In this document: positions 30,411 through 39,511 of the stretch, in pieces
Layout: the number at the start of each line of letters is the position of its first letter
Position numbering within the stretch: position 1 is the first letter of the stretch
DNA from: Diploptera punctata
Taxonomy: Eukaryota > Arthropoda > Insecta > Blattodea > Blaberidae
Assembly (NCBI GenBank): GCA_030220185.1
Contig: JASPKZ010001268.1
Location: 1-64,000, forward strand
Direction: 5' to 3'
Length of the DNA stretch: 64,000 bases
Program-made: the position numbers and the translations under genes
Notes under the pieces: model-generated
Seen by the model: the letters and a program-made list of their open reading frames with translations, nothing else
Told to the model about the DNA's origin: nothing
Databases searched by the model: none

Positions 30411-30817
30411 AATGGCAAAACCGCACCCAAATCATCTTGAAAACAGGGTGACAGAGGTTGAGAAGCAACTAGCTGAGGAACGTGAACTGAGAGGTGCGTT
30501 AGAAGAAAAAGTATCAACACTGAATGAATCACTCAAGTCCAGTGAAAATGCTAACAATTTATGTAGTGATATCGATGAGGAGATCAAGAAAGAGAGAGCT
30601 TTACGACTGACAGCTGAAGAGAATGTTGAAGCACTGAACAAAGAACTGAATAAAGAAAAGGAATTAAGACTAATAGCCGAGGAGGATGTTCGAAAAGAAA
30701 AGGAATTAAGACTAAAAGCTGAGGCTGAATATTCAAGTACTGAACACAGAACTTGGTAAAGAAAAGGAATTAAGATTGACAGCAGAGCGAGTAGAAAATA
30801 TGCACAAGGATAAGTTG
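30411..30817 (+). CDS. Coiled-coil exon of a coiled-coil/ankyrin gene, P1 copy 2
   Basis: It lies between an AG acceptor (30409-30410) and a strong donor (GTAAGT at 30818). It reads MAKPHPNHLENRVTEVEKQL, then ERELRGALEEKVSTLNESL, DIDEEIKKERALRLTAEEN, EALNKELNKEKELRL and RKEKELRLKAEA. Hydrophobic and Leu residues follow a heptad pattern, so I expect a long coiled coil. A one-base frameshift near 30722-30730 leads to a stop at 30757; in the shifted phase coding resumes (VLNTELGKEKELRLTAER) up to the donor. This is a recent mutation or a sequencing error. The ATG at 30412 may or may not be the start. Confidence 0.65.
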
Positions 30818-30925
30818 GTAAGTTCTAGACACGCTGTATGGAGCTGTTAGAATGTCTAAAAAACACCACTTTTGTATGTTTGTATCACCTGTGTGCATCA
30901 TGTTTTATGAGTAGTTACGTACAGA

Positions 30926-30947
30926 TGTGTGTGTGTGTGTGTGTGTG
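30926..30947 (+). repeat. (GT)n microsatellite
   Basis: A short uninterrupted GT run within the P1 copy 2 intron. Confidence 0.9.
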
Positions 30948-31029
30948 CAAATTTGTAGTTTAGTTAATTCAATGTTTCTACATGGAACCAGCTGTAAGAT
31001 GCGGGTAGGTATAGTTTTCAGGTAATTTG

Positions 31030-31835
31030 AAAATGACAATGGGTTAAAGGAGGGAGGTGTCCTATCTCTTTTGCTGTTCAATTTTGTACTAGTGCATGCA
31101 AACAAATCTTTAGAGCAGCAGTTACCAACCTTTTTTGACTCGTGAACCCCTTGCACAATGATCTGAGTTGGTTGAACCACTGACTTTTAAATATGCATAC
31201 AGTAGACATGCATAAAATTTAATTCCAAGCAAAAGGTTTAATAACCTTAAATTAACTTAACCCTTAACGGTTAAAACCTAAAGTTACTCTAGTTACGGCT
31301 TAAAAGTTACACAACGTGTAGGCCTAGTTGTAGCGAAATCAAATGCATTCCTAACGTTGTTACATAACTGTAAATCAGGCATTCGCTGTAAATATTAATT
31401 TATTGTGGAAATAATGTGATACATTCCTGATCTTACACATAATCAACAAGGGGATTTTAGGCTTAATTTAATTTTAAAATAATAATAATTATATTACAAT
31501 GCTGCAGAAATGACGGAAACAATAACAGACCTAACCCCGAAATCGCCATTATGGAAAAGTTTTAGCAAACCGCCTGGGAGTTGTGAACCACAGGTTGGGA
31601 AATGCTTTAGATGATAAAGATAGGTTTGAATTCAATGTATTCATAAGCTGTTGGCACATGATGACGATGATGTAGTATTATTAGATCATAGCAAGGAAAC
31701 AATGAAATTCATACATATAAAACATACAAATAATACTGAGAAACTAGGGCTGGGAAGTAAATAATCAAAAACTAAATATGTTATATAATGAAACATGCAG
31801 TAAACAAATGAGTGGAATTTATGAAGACGTTGTAC
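31030..31835 (+). mobile_element. RTE-like LINE RT fragment split by a hAT-like MITE
   Basis: 31030-31115 reads NGLKEGGVLSLLLFNFVL (the RT 'G.KQG..LSP.LFN' block) and 31613-31835 continues with the decayed YADD region (gatgacgatgatgtagtatt). The interruption is the element at 31116-31604. The intact arrangement is seen at 3410-3700. Confidence 0.75.
31116..31604. mobile_element. hAT-like MITE with 8-bp TSD
   Basis: The ends are imperfect inverted repeats (CAGTTACCAACCT at the left; CATTTCCCAACCT read from the right), and gtgaacccc/gtgaacca text lies just inside. The CAG..TTCCCAACC pattern is typical of hAT termini. Flanks are CTTTAGAG (31108-31115) and CTTTAGAT (31605-31612). P1 copy 1 keeps the empty site (cttcagaggata at about 3484-3495). 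There is no coding capacity. Confidence 0.8.
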
Positions 31836-31841
31836 AAATCA

Positions 31842-32060
31842 AATGCCTAACTAACTTACTGGCACTATTTAACCCAAATTTTCATGGCCACGCGGACATA
31901 AGCTAATGCTTTGCAATCACTTCCTGTATAATCTACTTCTGTCAAATAATGGTTAATGTTATTTTCCCACATCATTCTTTTCCTACTTATCGATGCTTTC
32001 CTTCTGGTTGTCCCATATGTAGTTTTCATGCCTTTCTTTCATTCCCTATTTATGCCAAAT
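31842..32060 (-). mobile_element. RTE-like LINE 3' tail (minus strand)
   Basis: Matches the end of the element at 57285-57760 in reverse: taacttactggcactattta, ggccacgcggacataagcta, aatcacttcctgtataatct and ttccttctggttgtcc. Frameshifted and truncated near the RPVGRP block. Confidence 0.7.
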
Positions 32061-32198
32061 TTATGTATATGTATTTGTATATTTTTGCATGGGTACATTG
32101 GTGTGCATGTAAGCATGAACCAGATGCTCTAGCTAACAAAAGTTAGAAGATAAGATACATACAGTAACCTTTGCATAAATATAACTGATGTGTTACAG

Positions 32199-33005
32199 AC
32201 ACGAATGCTACAGTATGTAGGTGATAAAACCAGTGTTCTGGCAGATGCAGCTTACGAAGGTGACCTACAAGTGGTGCAGCTTTTGCAGGAACATGCCTCT
32301 ACCTCACTTACAGAACCCAGGAATGGATGGATGTCGACTACAGCCATACACGAGGCTGTGAAGAGGGAAACAAGCTGAGGGTGTGCCGAGTGCTGTGTGC
32401 AACAGCCACACATTTCACTACGAACAAGTGACCTTCTGTGCTATGCTGCACAGTGCAGTACAGTAGATGTATGTAAAGTGCATTATAGACAATAGTGCCA
32501 ATGTGAATGCTAAGACTGTATTAGGGTTATACACCACTTCACTTAGCAGCATACAAGCAGGGCACAGATGTATGTAAACTGCTTATAGACAGTGGTGCGA
32601 ATGTGAATGCTAAGACTGTATTAGGTTATACACCACTTCAATTAGCAGCATACAAGCAGGGCACAGATGTATGTAAAATGCTTATAGACAGTGGTGCGAA
32701 TGTGAATGCTAAGACTGTATTTGGGAATACACCACTTCACTCAGCAGCAAACAGTCAGAGCACAAATGTATGTAAACTGCTCATTGACAGTGGTGCGCAG
32801 TGTTAATGCTACGGGTTACTGTGGTAATACACCTCTTCACTCAGTAGCACATAAAGGTAACTTGCAGATAGTAGAGTTACTCATTCAGTGTGGAGTTGAT
32901 AACAACATCAGGAATCAAAGTAATCTCACTGCACTAGAATATGAACAGCAGAGTACTCACACGTCTGTGGTAGAATTTTTACAGCAGTGCAGCAGTTCCC
33001 ACTAA
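32199..33005 (+). CDS. Ankyrin-repeat exon, P1 copy 2
   Basis: It follows an acceptor (gatgtgttacAG, 32187-32198) and ends at the TAA at 33003-33005. The first part reads VLADAAYEGDLQVVQLLQEH and MSTTAIHEAVKRETS. Five or six 33-residue ankyrin repeats follow, such as LIDSGANVNAKTV, GYTPLQLAAYKQGTDVCKML, TPLHSAANSQSTNVCKLL, TPLHSVAHKGNLQIVELLI and TALEYEQQSTHTSVVEFL. Ankyrin repeats mediate protein binding. Single-base indels near 32376, 32528 and 32797 break the frame into three, while the codons between them stay clean. It may be a young pseudogene or carry assembly errors. Two repeats are almost identical at DNA level (99-bp period). Confidence 0.75.
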
Positions 33006-33114
33006 TCACTTCACTTTACAACATGTATATTAACACTGTCTAGCTATCAAGTTACAGGTTCGAGTCCCATATCTTATATATTTATAAATTCACTCTCTTT
33101 CACATTTATTGGGA

Positions 33115-33375
33115 CACACCATAGTATAGTGTGAATAAGGCAATACACTACATAATCAAGGATTCAGTCTCAATAGGATCAGATTTTCTTAAATTACCTA
33201 AACCTTATAGCAGAATGATGACCCTGGTGCTGACTCAGCCTCTAATAATAATTAGTACATACTATGGTCCTGGAGGGTCCACACAGGACTGACAACTCTT
33301 CTGAATTTCCAGAAAGTGATAACATTAAGCACCTAATAACCCAACTGTCTCTCTAGGGCTGAAGTGGAATCACTT
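33115..33375 (+). mobile_element. SINE family B, degenerate
   Basis: Follows the B-family order: atgaccctggtgctgactca, then ggactgacaactcttctga, then cactttaccactttttatta. The tRNA-like head at about 33120 is barely recognisable. Confidence 0.65.
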
Positions 33376-33394
33376 TACCACTTTTTATTATCAA

Positions 33395-33901
33395 CACATC
33401 ACAAGTCAAGGCATCCTAGATTCATCGAGTACGCAAACTTTCCTGTTGGCGGTAACGACAGCTCTTGTTACTGGTAGTAAGGATCACCGACGAGCCAACG
33501 CGAACTGGTGGACAACCTGTGGCCAACCTTGGCGACTTGAGCGCTACTGCTCGGGCTTTTGCCTTTTTCTACTCCAAGTTGCAGATTGAAATTATTATTT
33601 TCTTCTGATTGCTGGCTGAAAATAGTGAATTGGTGAATAGTGTTGTGCAGCATGTCGCTTTTTTCCGGGTGGGGCCTGGCGGCCACACTCACTTAAGAGT
33701 ATTCAGTGTTTTTCAGTGAAAATTTTTCAGTGTTGTGTTTATACAGTGGTGTTTGGTTCCTGCAAAGCAACTCTATTAACTGCGAGTGCTTTGTTAAGCC
33801 TTGTCTGCTGGCTTATTGTGTTCAGTTTTTTTTTTTTAGTTCAGTTCAATCAAGCCAAGTGCTAGTGTAGTAATAAGTAATTAGTGCTGAACAGTCTTAC
33901 C
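33395..33901 (+). other. Probable 5' UTR of the jockey-like LINE
   Basis: A mixed-composition leader without stable frames precedes the ORF1 start. Jockey-clade LINEs carry internal promoters here, but I see no specific motif that proves it. The 5' boundary is uncertain. Confidence 0.4.
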
Positions 33902-35752
33902 ATGGCTTCTTCACTAAAATTCGTGAGTGCCGAGCAGGCTATGGACCTTGAGTATGAGGAGCCCTCGGCCTACGAACTTTGGGAAACTGCGCTCAAAAAA
34001 TTTGAGAGATACGTAGTTAATCAAAATTTTCCATCTGAATCAAAATTCCTAGAAGTAGCTAGCGAGGTGCGTGGTGCCCTCGTTATAGTTATCAATTTCA
34101 TAAGCACGTTCCCAAATTTCGGTCAGTCCGATTTTGCTCGTGATGTTACACATGATTGCCTAAAAAGATTAAGTGAGATTAAGCTCAATATGAAATCTAA
34201 CCAAGATTATTTTGAAAAAATGCTTCATGAATTGAAAACAATACTTATGGAACTTCCTGTATCCTGTTTTTTCACAGGTGCGGATCAAATTCCTATAGCG
34301 AATAAAGAATATGTACCTGAACCTAAAAAGATTAAAACACATGAGAAAGAGAAACCATCCCAAAATAGTTCAAATGACAACATGAATACAGTTTCAAATA
34401 AAGAGAAACCATCCCAAAATAATTCAAAAGTTAACATGAATACAGTTTCAAATAAAGAGAAACCATCCCAAAATAATTCAAAAGTTAACATGAATACAGT
34501 TTCAAATAAAGTGAAACCAACCACAAATAAGACAACTAAGGTCACATCACGACAAAATGAGGTGTCGACTGTGCCAGTGCAAAATAAATTTTCAATTTTA
34601 TCCGAATTACCGGAACCAATGGACACTGTCGACCCTCAGGCTCCTCAACTTGGATCGTCACGGGACAAGCAGACTACAGCAGCTACCAGGCGTAGTAGCC
34701 AACCGTCCAGGGAACCTCAAGTAATGCCGCAGCCGAAAAGGGAACCACGCCCACCACCCATAACGGTGATTGGACATGGTGACCTTTTCAGGATGAATCG
34801 GGAATTAAAAGAAAAAATCGAAAAAGACGTGAAAGTAGTTAAAACCCAGGACGGTTTGAGATACTACGCTACCTCGGAGGCAGACTTTCATCTACTCAAA
34901 GAGTACTTCAAAAATGCAAAGAAAGAATTTTATACATTTCAACTCAAAAAAGATCTGCCTCTGAGGGCTGTTCTAAAGAGGCTTCCTTCCAGCATCACTG
35001 CTGATGAAGTCAAGGAAGAACTTAAAGAACTAGAATATCCAATAATATCGGTAAAGCAAATCACCAAAAAAGAAGGAGAAGTTTATACTCCCTTACCATT
35101 ATACATCCTGGAACTTCAGAACAATGATGCTGGTAGGGAAATATATAACTTAAACCGCCTCTGTTTGACAGTGGTGGCTGTGGAACCATACAGACCTAGA
35201 GCTGGCATGAAGCAGTGCTTCAGATGCCAGAAGTTTAACCATACTTTCATGGGGTGTTCCTTAACCCCATCTTGCGTAATTTGCGCTGGTACTCATAGTC
35301 ATCGTGAGTGTCCGGTGAGAACCGAGGCACTCACGGACAAGAGCCTGCTGAAGTGCGCGAACTGTGGGGAAGAGGGACATCCCGCTTCCTACCGGGGTTG
35401 TGAAGCCTATAAGAAAGCAAAAGAAATTTATGAAAAAAGAAAACCAAACCAAAGTCCAACAACCCCGGCGTCCCAACCTCGAACTTTCACATCAAAATCT
35501 GTCAATCCTACAGTCTCATATAGTTCTATGGTAAATTCTGGCATCACAGTTAAACCTACTACAGGCACTGTCCCATGTCAGCCAGGGTCTGTGGCTGCTA
35601 TACCAATGACGGATCAGGGACAACAACTTTTCCATAACATTCAGCCTCTGCTGAATGGTCTGTCGACACCTATGGAAAGGTTTGTGTTCCTGACAAATCT
35701 AGTGAACTCATGTTTCATATCATCCATACCTGCTACGGTAATGAACACATAA
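33902..35752 (+). CDS. ORF1 (gag-like) protein of a jockey/X-element-like LINE, intact
   Basis: 616 codons from an ATG in a good context (ttaccATGG). Residues 1-130 are mixed helical text. Residues 150-203 are three tandem 18-residue repeats of the form EKPSQNNSKVNMNTVSNK (54 bp each, 34349-34510), then a P/Q/R-rich linker. Residues about 285-435 form a PRE_C2HC-like region (KKDLPLRAVLKRLPSSITAD). Three zinc knuckles follow: C439, C442, H447, C452; C458, C461, H465 or H467, C470; C485, C488, H493, C500. This layout fits ORF1 of jockey-clade LINEs, which bind element RNA. No RT frame follows. It is the longest intact frame in the window, which suggests a recent arrival or selection. Confidence 0.9.
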   Translation: MASSLKFVSAEQAMDLEYEEPSAYELWETALKKFERYVVNQNFPSESKFLEVASEVRGALVIVINFISTFPNFGQSDFARDVTHDCLKRLSEIKLNMKSNQDYFEKMLHELKTILMELPVSCFFTGADQIPIANKEYVPEPKKIKTHEKEKPSQNSSNDNMNTVSNKEKPSQNNSKVNMNTVSNKEKPSQNNSKVNMNTVSNKVKPTTNKTTKVTSRQNEVSTVPVQNKFSILSELPEPMDTVDPQAPQLGSSRDKQTTAATRRSSQPSREPQVMPQPKREPRPPPITVIGHGDLFRMNRELKEKIEKDVKVVKTQDGLRYYATSEADFHLLKEYFKNAKKEFYTFQLKKDLPLRAVLKRLPSSITADEVKEELKELEYPIISVKQITKKEGEVYTPLPLYILELQNNDAGREIYNLNRLCLTVVAVEPYRPRAGMKQCFRCQKFNHTFMGCSLTPSCVICAGTHSHRECPVRTEALTDKSLLKCANCGEEGHPASYRGCEAYKKAKEIYEKRKPNQSPTTPASQPRTFTSKSVNPTVSYSSMVNSGITVKPTTGTVPCQPGSVAAIPMTDQGQQLFHNIQPLLNGLSTPMERFVFLTNLVNSCFISSIPATVMNT

Positions 35753-36115
35753 GCAGCGAGACAGCAAGGCTAAGGAACAAAACCCCATACTGAATAAACA
35801 CAATGGTGTTTGGCCGCCAAGGGACCTCAACTGGTTCCCAAAAAGCGGCACACTGGGCAATGCTAGTCATTGCCACAAAACAGTCAGTCAGTCACTTGAT
35901 AAATACAACACAATTAACACTGCACAACAAAGCAGAGTTCAGTACAAATGTGAGTAAAATGTAAAGACACCTTCTTGACACATGTACACATTGATCCAGT
36001 TTTCTCAACTAATGGCACAAGAAGAAAGTAGGTTGGTTAGCCCTTTACCTCTTACCCACCAGGAATGTAGGTGGTATAGTTAGAATCCACGCCATGACTG
36101 AAATGAATGCGCAAA
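35753..36115 (+). other. Sequence after ORF1; no ORF2 found
   Basis: No endonuclease or RT block can be read. A short text (ggtgtttggccgccaaggga) may be the 3' UTR or the start of a deleted ORF2. Confidence 0.4.
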
Positions 36116-36119
36116 TATC

Positions 36120-36628
36120 TTCATGAATGAATGAGTAATTTTTTAAATCTTACCTCATAGTTTATGTTTACTTCAAACATAGGAACTGCAGTTTTCAACA
36201 GGAAAAATCCGTCCCATTAGAGGGAAAAAATTGATGAGCTATAAACAGAAGTAAAATATAGAGACCGCAAGTAAGCAGTAGCGAAAATCAAACTGATGCA
36301 GGACACAACTGCCTGGCTCACCATCTCCACAGAATACACATTTTCCAATCAGACAGATGTGTCATATGCAAAGACCCGGACCTGATCATGGACAAACACT
36401 ACCTTCTAGCCTGTCCAGCTTTAAATCCAACTGCACAACACTCTAAGGACCTTGCTCACTTGTACTGGGAAGCCACAGAGAAAATGACTTTAAGCGTCAA
36501 ATCTCGCCATTAGAAAACAACAACATCCCTCCCATTTTCAACCGACATGACATTTCCTCTTGAAAACTGCAGTTCCCATGTTTAAGATAACAAACCATAA
36601 TGTAAAAAATTACTCATTCATTAATGAA
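36120..36628. mobile_element. MITE with 75-80-bp TIRs, copy A
   Basis: The left arm from 36120 (ttcatgaatgaatgagtaat ... ggaactgcagttttcaacag) is inverted at 36556-36628 (cctcttgaaaactgcagttc ... tactcattcattaatgaa). A related element lies at 38224-38510. The interior holds a LINE C-terminal fragment that copy B lacks. Confidence 0.8.
36245..36515 (+). mobile_element. LINE ORF2 C-terminal fragment nested in the MITE
   Basis: Reads HLHRIHIFQSDRCVICKD, PDLIMDKHYLLACPAL and KDLAHLYWEATEKM. The C..C...H....C arrangement is the Cys-His motif at the end of jockey/R1-type ORF2. It could be the lost end of the LINE whose ORF1 is at 33902, but the MITE arms separate them. Confidence 0.65.
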
Positions 36629-36629
36629 T

Positions 36630-37140
36630 TAAGAACCTCATAATGTTATTTCCCATATTTAACTTTTGAACAAATATCTGCCACCTGGGATGATGTGTGA
36701 CATGTAAAGTAATAACTGTAACAAGTAAAGGCAGGTGTCCACGTGTTATCTCTAGTAATGTCACAAGTGATTTTTAAATTAACAACAAATTCACAAAGTT
36801 GCAAGTTCAAAATCACAAATTACATTTATCAAGTCTATATTCTGAATAAAATTAAGAAACTTGCATAAAATTGCTATTTTCATTACAAGATACAGTAACA
36901 CACGTGTTTATGAGGTGAGATGGAAAACCTTTTAACCAACTCAAATTATGAACTTCAAAGTTTTCACGATACTGGTTTCAAAGGCATTTGCCTCCATCAT
37001 CACTCAAAACTCGAACTTGGTGTTGAGTGATAATGGAGGTGAAGGTCTCTGAAAGCAGTACATGAGAGGGATGAAAAAACATTTAACCAACTCTATTTAT
37101 AAATTACCTCATCGTGTTACTTCCCACTGTAATTTTGATT
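36630..37140. other. No recognised gene
   Basis: Moderately repetitive. The phrases acctcataatgttatttccc (36650) and acctcatcgtgttacttccc (37105) resemble the flank of MITE copy B at 38517. Otherwise nothing identified. Confidence 0.4.
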
Positions 37141-37142
37141 AA

Positions 37143-37490
37143 ATACATGTGCTGTCCGAAACATGGACAGTGACAACACAACAATCAGCCAGAATACAAG
37201 CTGCTGAAATGAAATTCCTCAGACCAATAGTAGGATATCAAAGAACAGACAAAAAACATAACACAGAAATAAGACAACAACTAAAAGTTGAGGAATTAAA
37301 CACAACAATAGAAAAATACAGAACATACTGGAAAGAACACTTGGCAAGGATGACTGAGAATAGAATACCAAAAGCACCATACAGCTATTCACCACGAGGA
37401 AGAAGAAGTTTGGGAAGACCAAACAAAAGATGGAAAGAGCAGCAAGTTGGAGCCGGAACAGGCAAATAAATAAGCCTAAACCGTGAAGAA
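37143..37490 (+). mobile_element. LINE 3' fragment
   Basis: A clean frame of about 105 codons reads SETWTVTTQQSARIQAAEMK, FLRPIVGYQRTDKKHNTEIR, YWKEHLARMTENRIPKAPY and GRRSLGRPNKRWKEQQ, and ends in a GAAGAAG-rich tail. Same family as 28026-28303. Confidence 0.8.
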
Positions 37491-37700
37491 GAAGTTGTTG
37501 TTTAAAAAGGAAAGAAGAACAACAATAACATCAAATTACTTGCAACAAAATACATCTACTGACTACTATAACAACCATATTATAGATTTCATTATTATTT
37601 TGAGTACTGTAAAATATATTGGAAAATAAAAATAAGAGTTTATAAAACAATAATTAAACCTCAATGTTTTTATTATTCATTTCATAGAATTATGGATAAA

Positions 37701-37816
37701 CCATATTTGAAGAGAAAAATTATACGCTCAGACTGGGACTTGAACCCAGGACCTTTCGCACTCTAGGCGAATGCTCTAACCAAGTGAGCTACCTGAGCAA
37801 GTTCTCTTCAAATATA
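37701..37816 (-). mobile_element. tRNA-like cassette C7 with inverted arms
   Basis: The 73-base core (37726-37798, minus) folds cleanly: acceptor GCTCAGG with TCTGAGC, D arm TAGCTCACTTGGTTAGAGC, anticodon stem TTCGC/GCGAA with loop CTAGAGT, and T arm CTGGGTTCAAGTCCCAG. Arms ATATTTGAAGAGAA (left) and TTCTCTTCAAATAT (right) are exact inverted repeats. No CCA end and no long variable arm. This is the best-formed cassette and might be mistaken for a tRNA gene. Confidence 0.8.
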
Positions 37817-37949
37817 ATTAAACCTGTTGTTTTGAACCTGGATGAGTTATTGCAATGGGAATAACCTGGAAAAGGAAAGTACATGGTTTCATTTGAGACC
37901 AGGGGACGTGGAAAATGAGAACAAATGCATAATTACAACTGTTGTACAT

Positions 37950-38218
37950 TGTTACTGATATCAAAGTTAGAAGGTTGGAATGGCTGGGTCATGTTCTACG
38001 AATTGATAAGATCAGAATTTGCTGAGAACTCTTACATGATAAACCTGGTGGTAGAAGGAAGGTTGGCAGACCCAGACTAAGATGATTTGATGATGTCAAG
38101 GCTGATCTTACAAAGACAGGCATAAAAACATGAAGACTGAAGTTTTGGATCGGAATGATTGGGCGGCCATCGTGAGGCTAGACTGAAGGGCTGTCATGCC
38201 ATTGATGATGAATACTGT
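37950..38218 (+). mobile_element. LINE 3' tail
   Basis: Readable as VRRLEWLGHVLRIDKIRI, then GGRRKVGRPRLR-like and DRNDWAAIVRLD in shifting frames, with a GATGATG tail at about 38205. It abuts MITE copy B. Confidence 0.65.
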
Positions 38219-38223
38219 TAAAA

Positions 38224-38510
38224 TTCATGAATGAATGAGTCATTTTTATATCTTATATCATAGTCTATGTTTCCTTAAACACGAGAACTGCAGTTTTCAA
38301 GAGGAATTCCCGATGAATGGGACCTGATCTCGAAATTCATCAAATCAACATCAGATGGCAATGTTACAGATGGAGATTCCAACAAAAATCCGGTAGTCAT
38401 AATGTCGGTTGAAAATGGGAAGGATGTCCCTCTTCAAAACTGCAGTTCCTGTCTTTAAGAAACATAAACTATGAGGTAAGATATAAAAAAATGACTCATT
38501 CATTCATGAA
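38224..38510. mobile_element. MITE with about 80-bp TIRs, copy B
   Basis: The outer arms ttcatgaatgaatgagtcat and atgactcattcattcatgaa are exact inverted repeats, and pairing continues inward to aactgcagttttcaagagg. It is 287 bp with no coding. TTAA flanks both ends loosely, but I cannot fix the TSD. Confidence 0.8.
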
Positions 38511-38906
38511 TTAAGAACCTCATACTGTTATTTCCCATGTCTAACTGTTAAAAGTCTCATGTTTTCTTAATATATAGCTCTTCAAAAGTATCCAATGTTT
38601 TGTGCTAAATACTGAATTCAGCTTTTTTCCCTTTTCTTATCTATTACTCCAATGCCACTTCCTCAAATCTTCTTGTCTCTCATTATTTTTATTGTAGTAA
38701 TATGCATGTGTCCGCATAAAAGAACTAGTTACAGTCTGAATAAACAGCCGTGTGGTGCATTTTTTGATCAAGACGTTCCTGCCATGTTATCTGTTATTCA
38801 TTAATGTAGTTTAAGACGGGTGTCATATTTAGATATTCCGATATATCAGCTGCCGATCAAATCCTGTTAACTGCATTCAAGAGTAAAATCTGGGTTTTCA
38901 CTTTTT

Positions 38907-38990
38907 TAAGAAAAATTAATGCTTGAACCGGGAACAGAACCCTGGACCTCTGACTCTGTATAATAACGTGCAATCCATTACACCATTCAT
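38907..38990 (-). mobile_element. tRNA-like cassette C8
   Basis: The arm TAAGAAAAATTAATG (38907-38921) is identical to the reverse complement of the right arm of C4. The minus-strand core has A-box GAATGGTGTAATGGATTGCA and a B-box-like GGGTTCTGTTCCC. The opposite arm is decayed. Confidence 0.7.
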
Positions 38991-39097
38991 TTGCTGCTTA
39001 AAAGTAATTTGTAAAACTCTCGTTAAAAATACATTGAATAGAGGTTGTCTAATGGTGTTTTTAATAGCAAGCCTTCGGATGTAAAAAAATTGTGTAA

Positions 39098-39217
39098 GTG
39101 AAGAGAAACTTTAGTGGTTATATTGAGTCTTGAATGGTGTAATGGATTGCACACTGATGTATAAAGTCAAAGGCCCAGGATTCGATTTCCAATTCAAGTG
39201 TTAATTTTTCTTTTCAA
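39098..39217 (+). mobile_element. tRNA-like cassette C9, inverted relative to C8
   Basis: The core at 39129-39198 has A-box GAATGGTGTAATGGATTGCA and a B-box-like GGATTCGATTTCC, with CTTGAAT/ATTCAAG as acceptor stem. The right arm GTTAATTTTTCTTTTCAAAA is present; the left arm (gtgaagagaaac) is weak. Confidence 0.7.
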
Positions 39218-39511
39218 AAAATAAATCTGTTCAGGATTGGAATATGTTAAACTAAATATAGCATCAAAATATTTTTACTGTTTGTTAAGCAAAGCAACAT
39301 CTTCATGCTGTCTTGTAACTCCAACATGATTTTGCTGCCATCTGTTACAAACACTACACATTTCCTCAGCTATTCACCTCCAGCCCAAAAACTCCCCATG
39401 TCTAGCGGAGAGGATAGCCTGGTATTGTCTCCTCTAATCTCAGACCCAACAGCTCAAATCTCCAGCGTTTCAGAAACTAGTTTAAAAATATAATAGATTT
39501 TGACTTAAAAA

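Noticed and set aside
33902..35752. Retroviral or LTR-element gag
   Set aside because: The three-knuckle region with a PRE_C2HC-like domain before it fits non-LTR ORF1. No LTRs, protease or integrase are present.
37726..37798. Functional tRNA gene
   Set aside because: The anticodon AGA conflicts with the type-I shape, the core lies within inverted repeat arms, and related decayed copies exist in the window.
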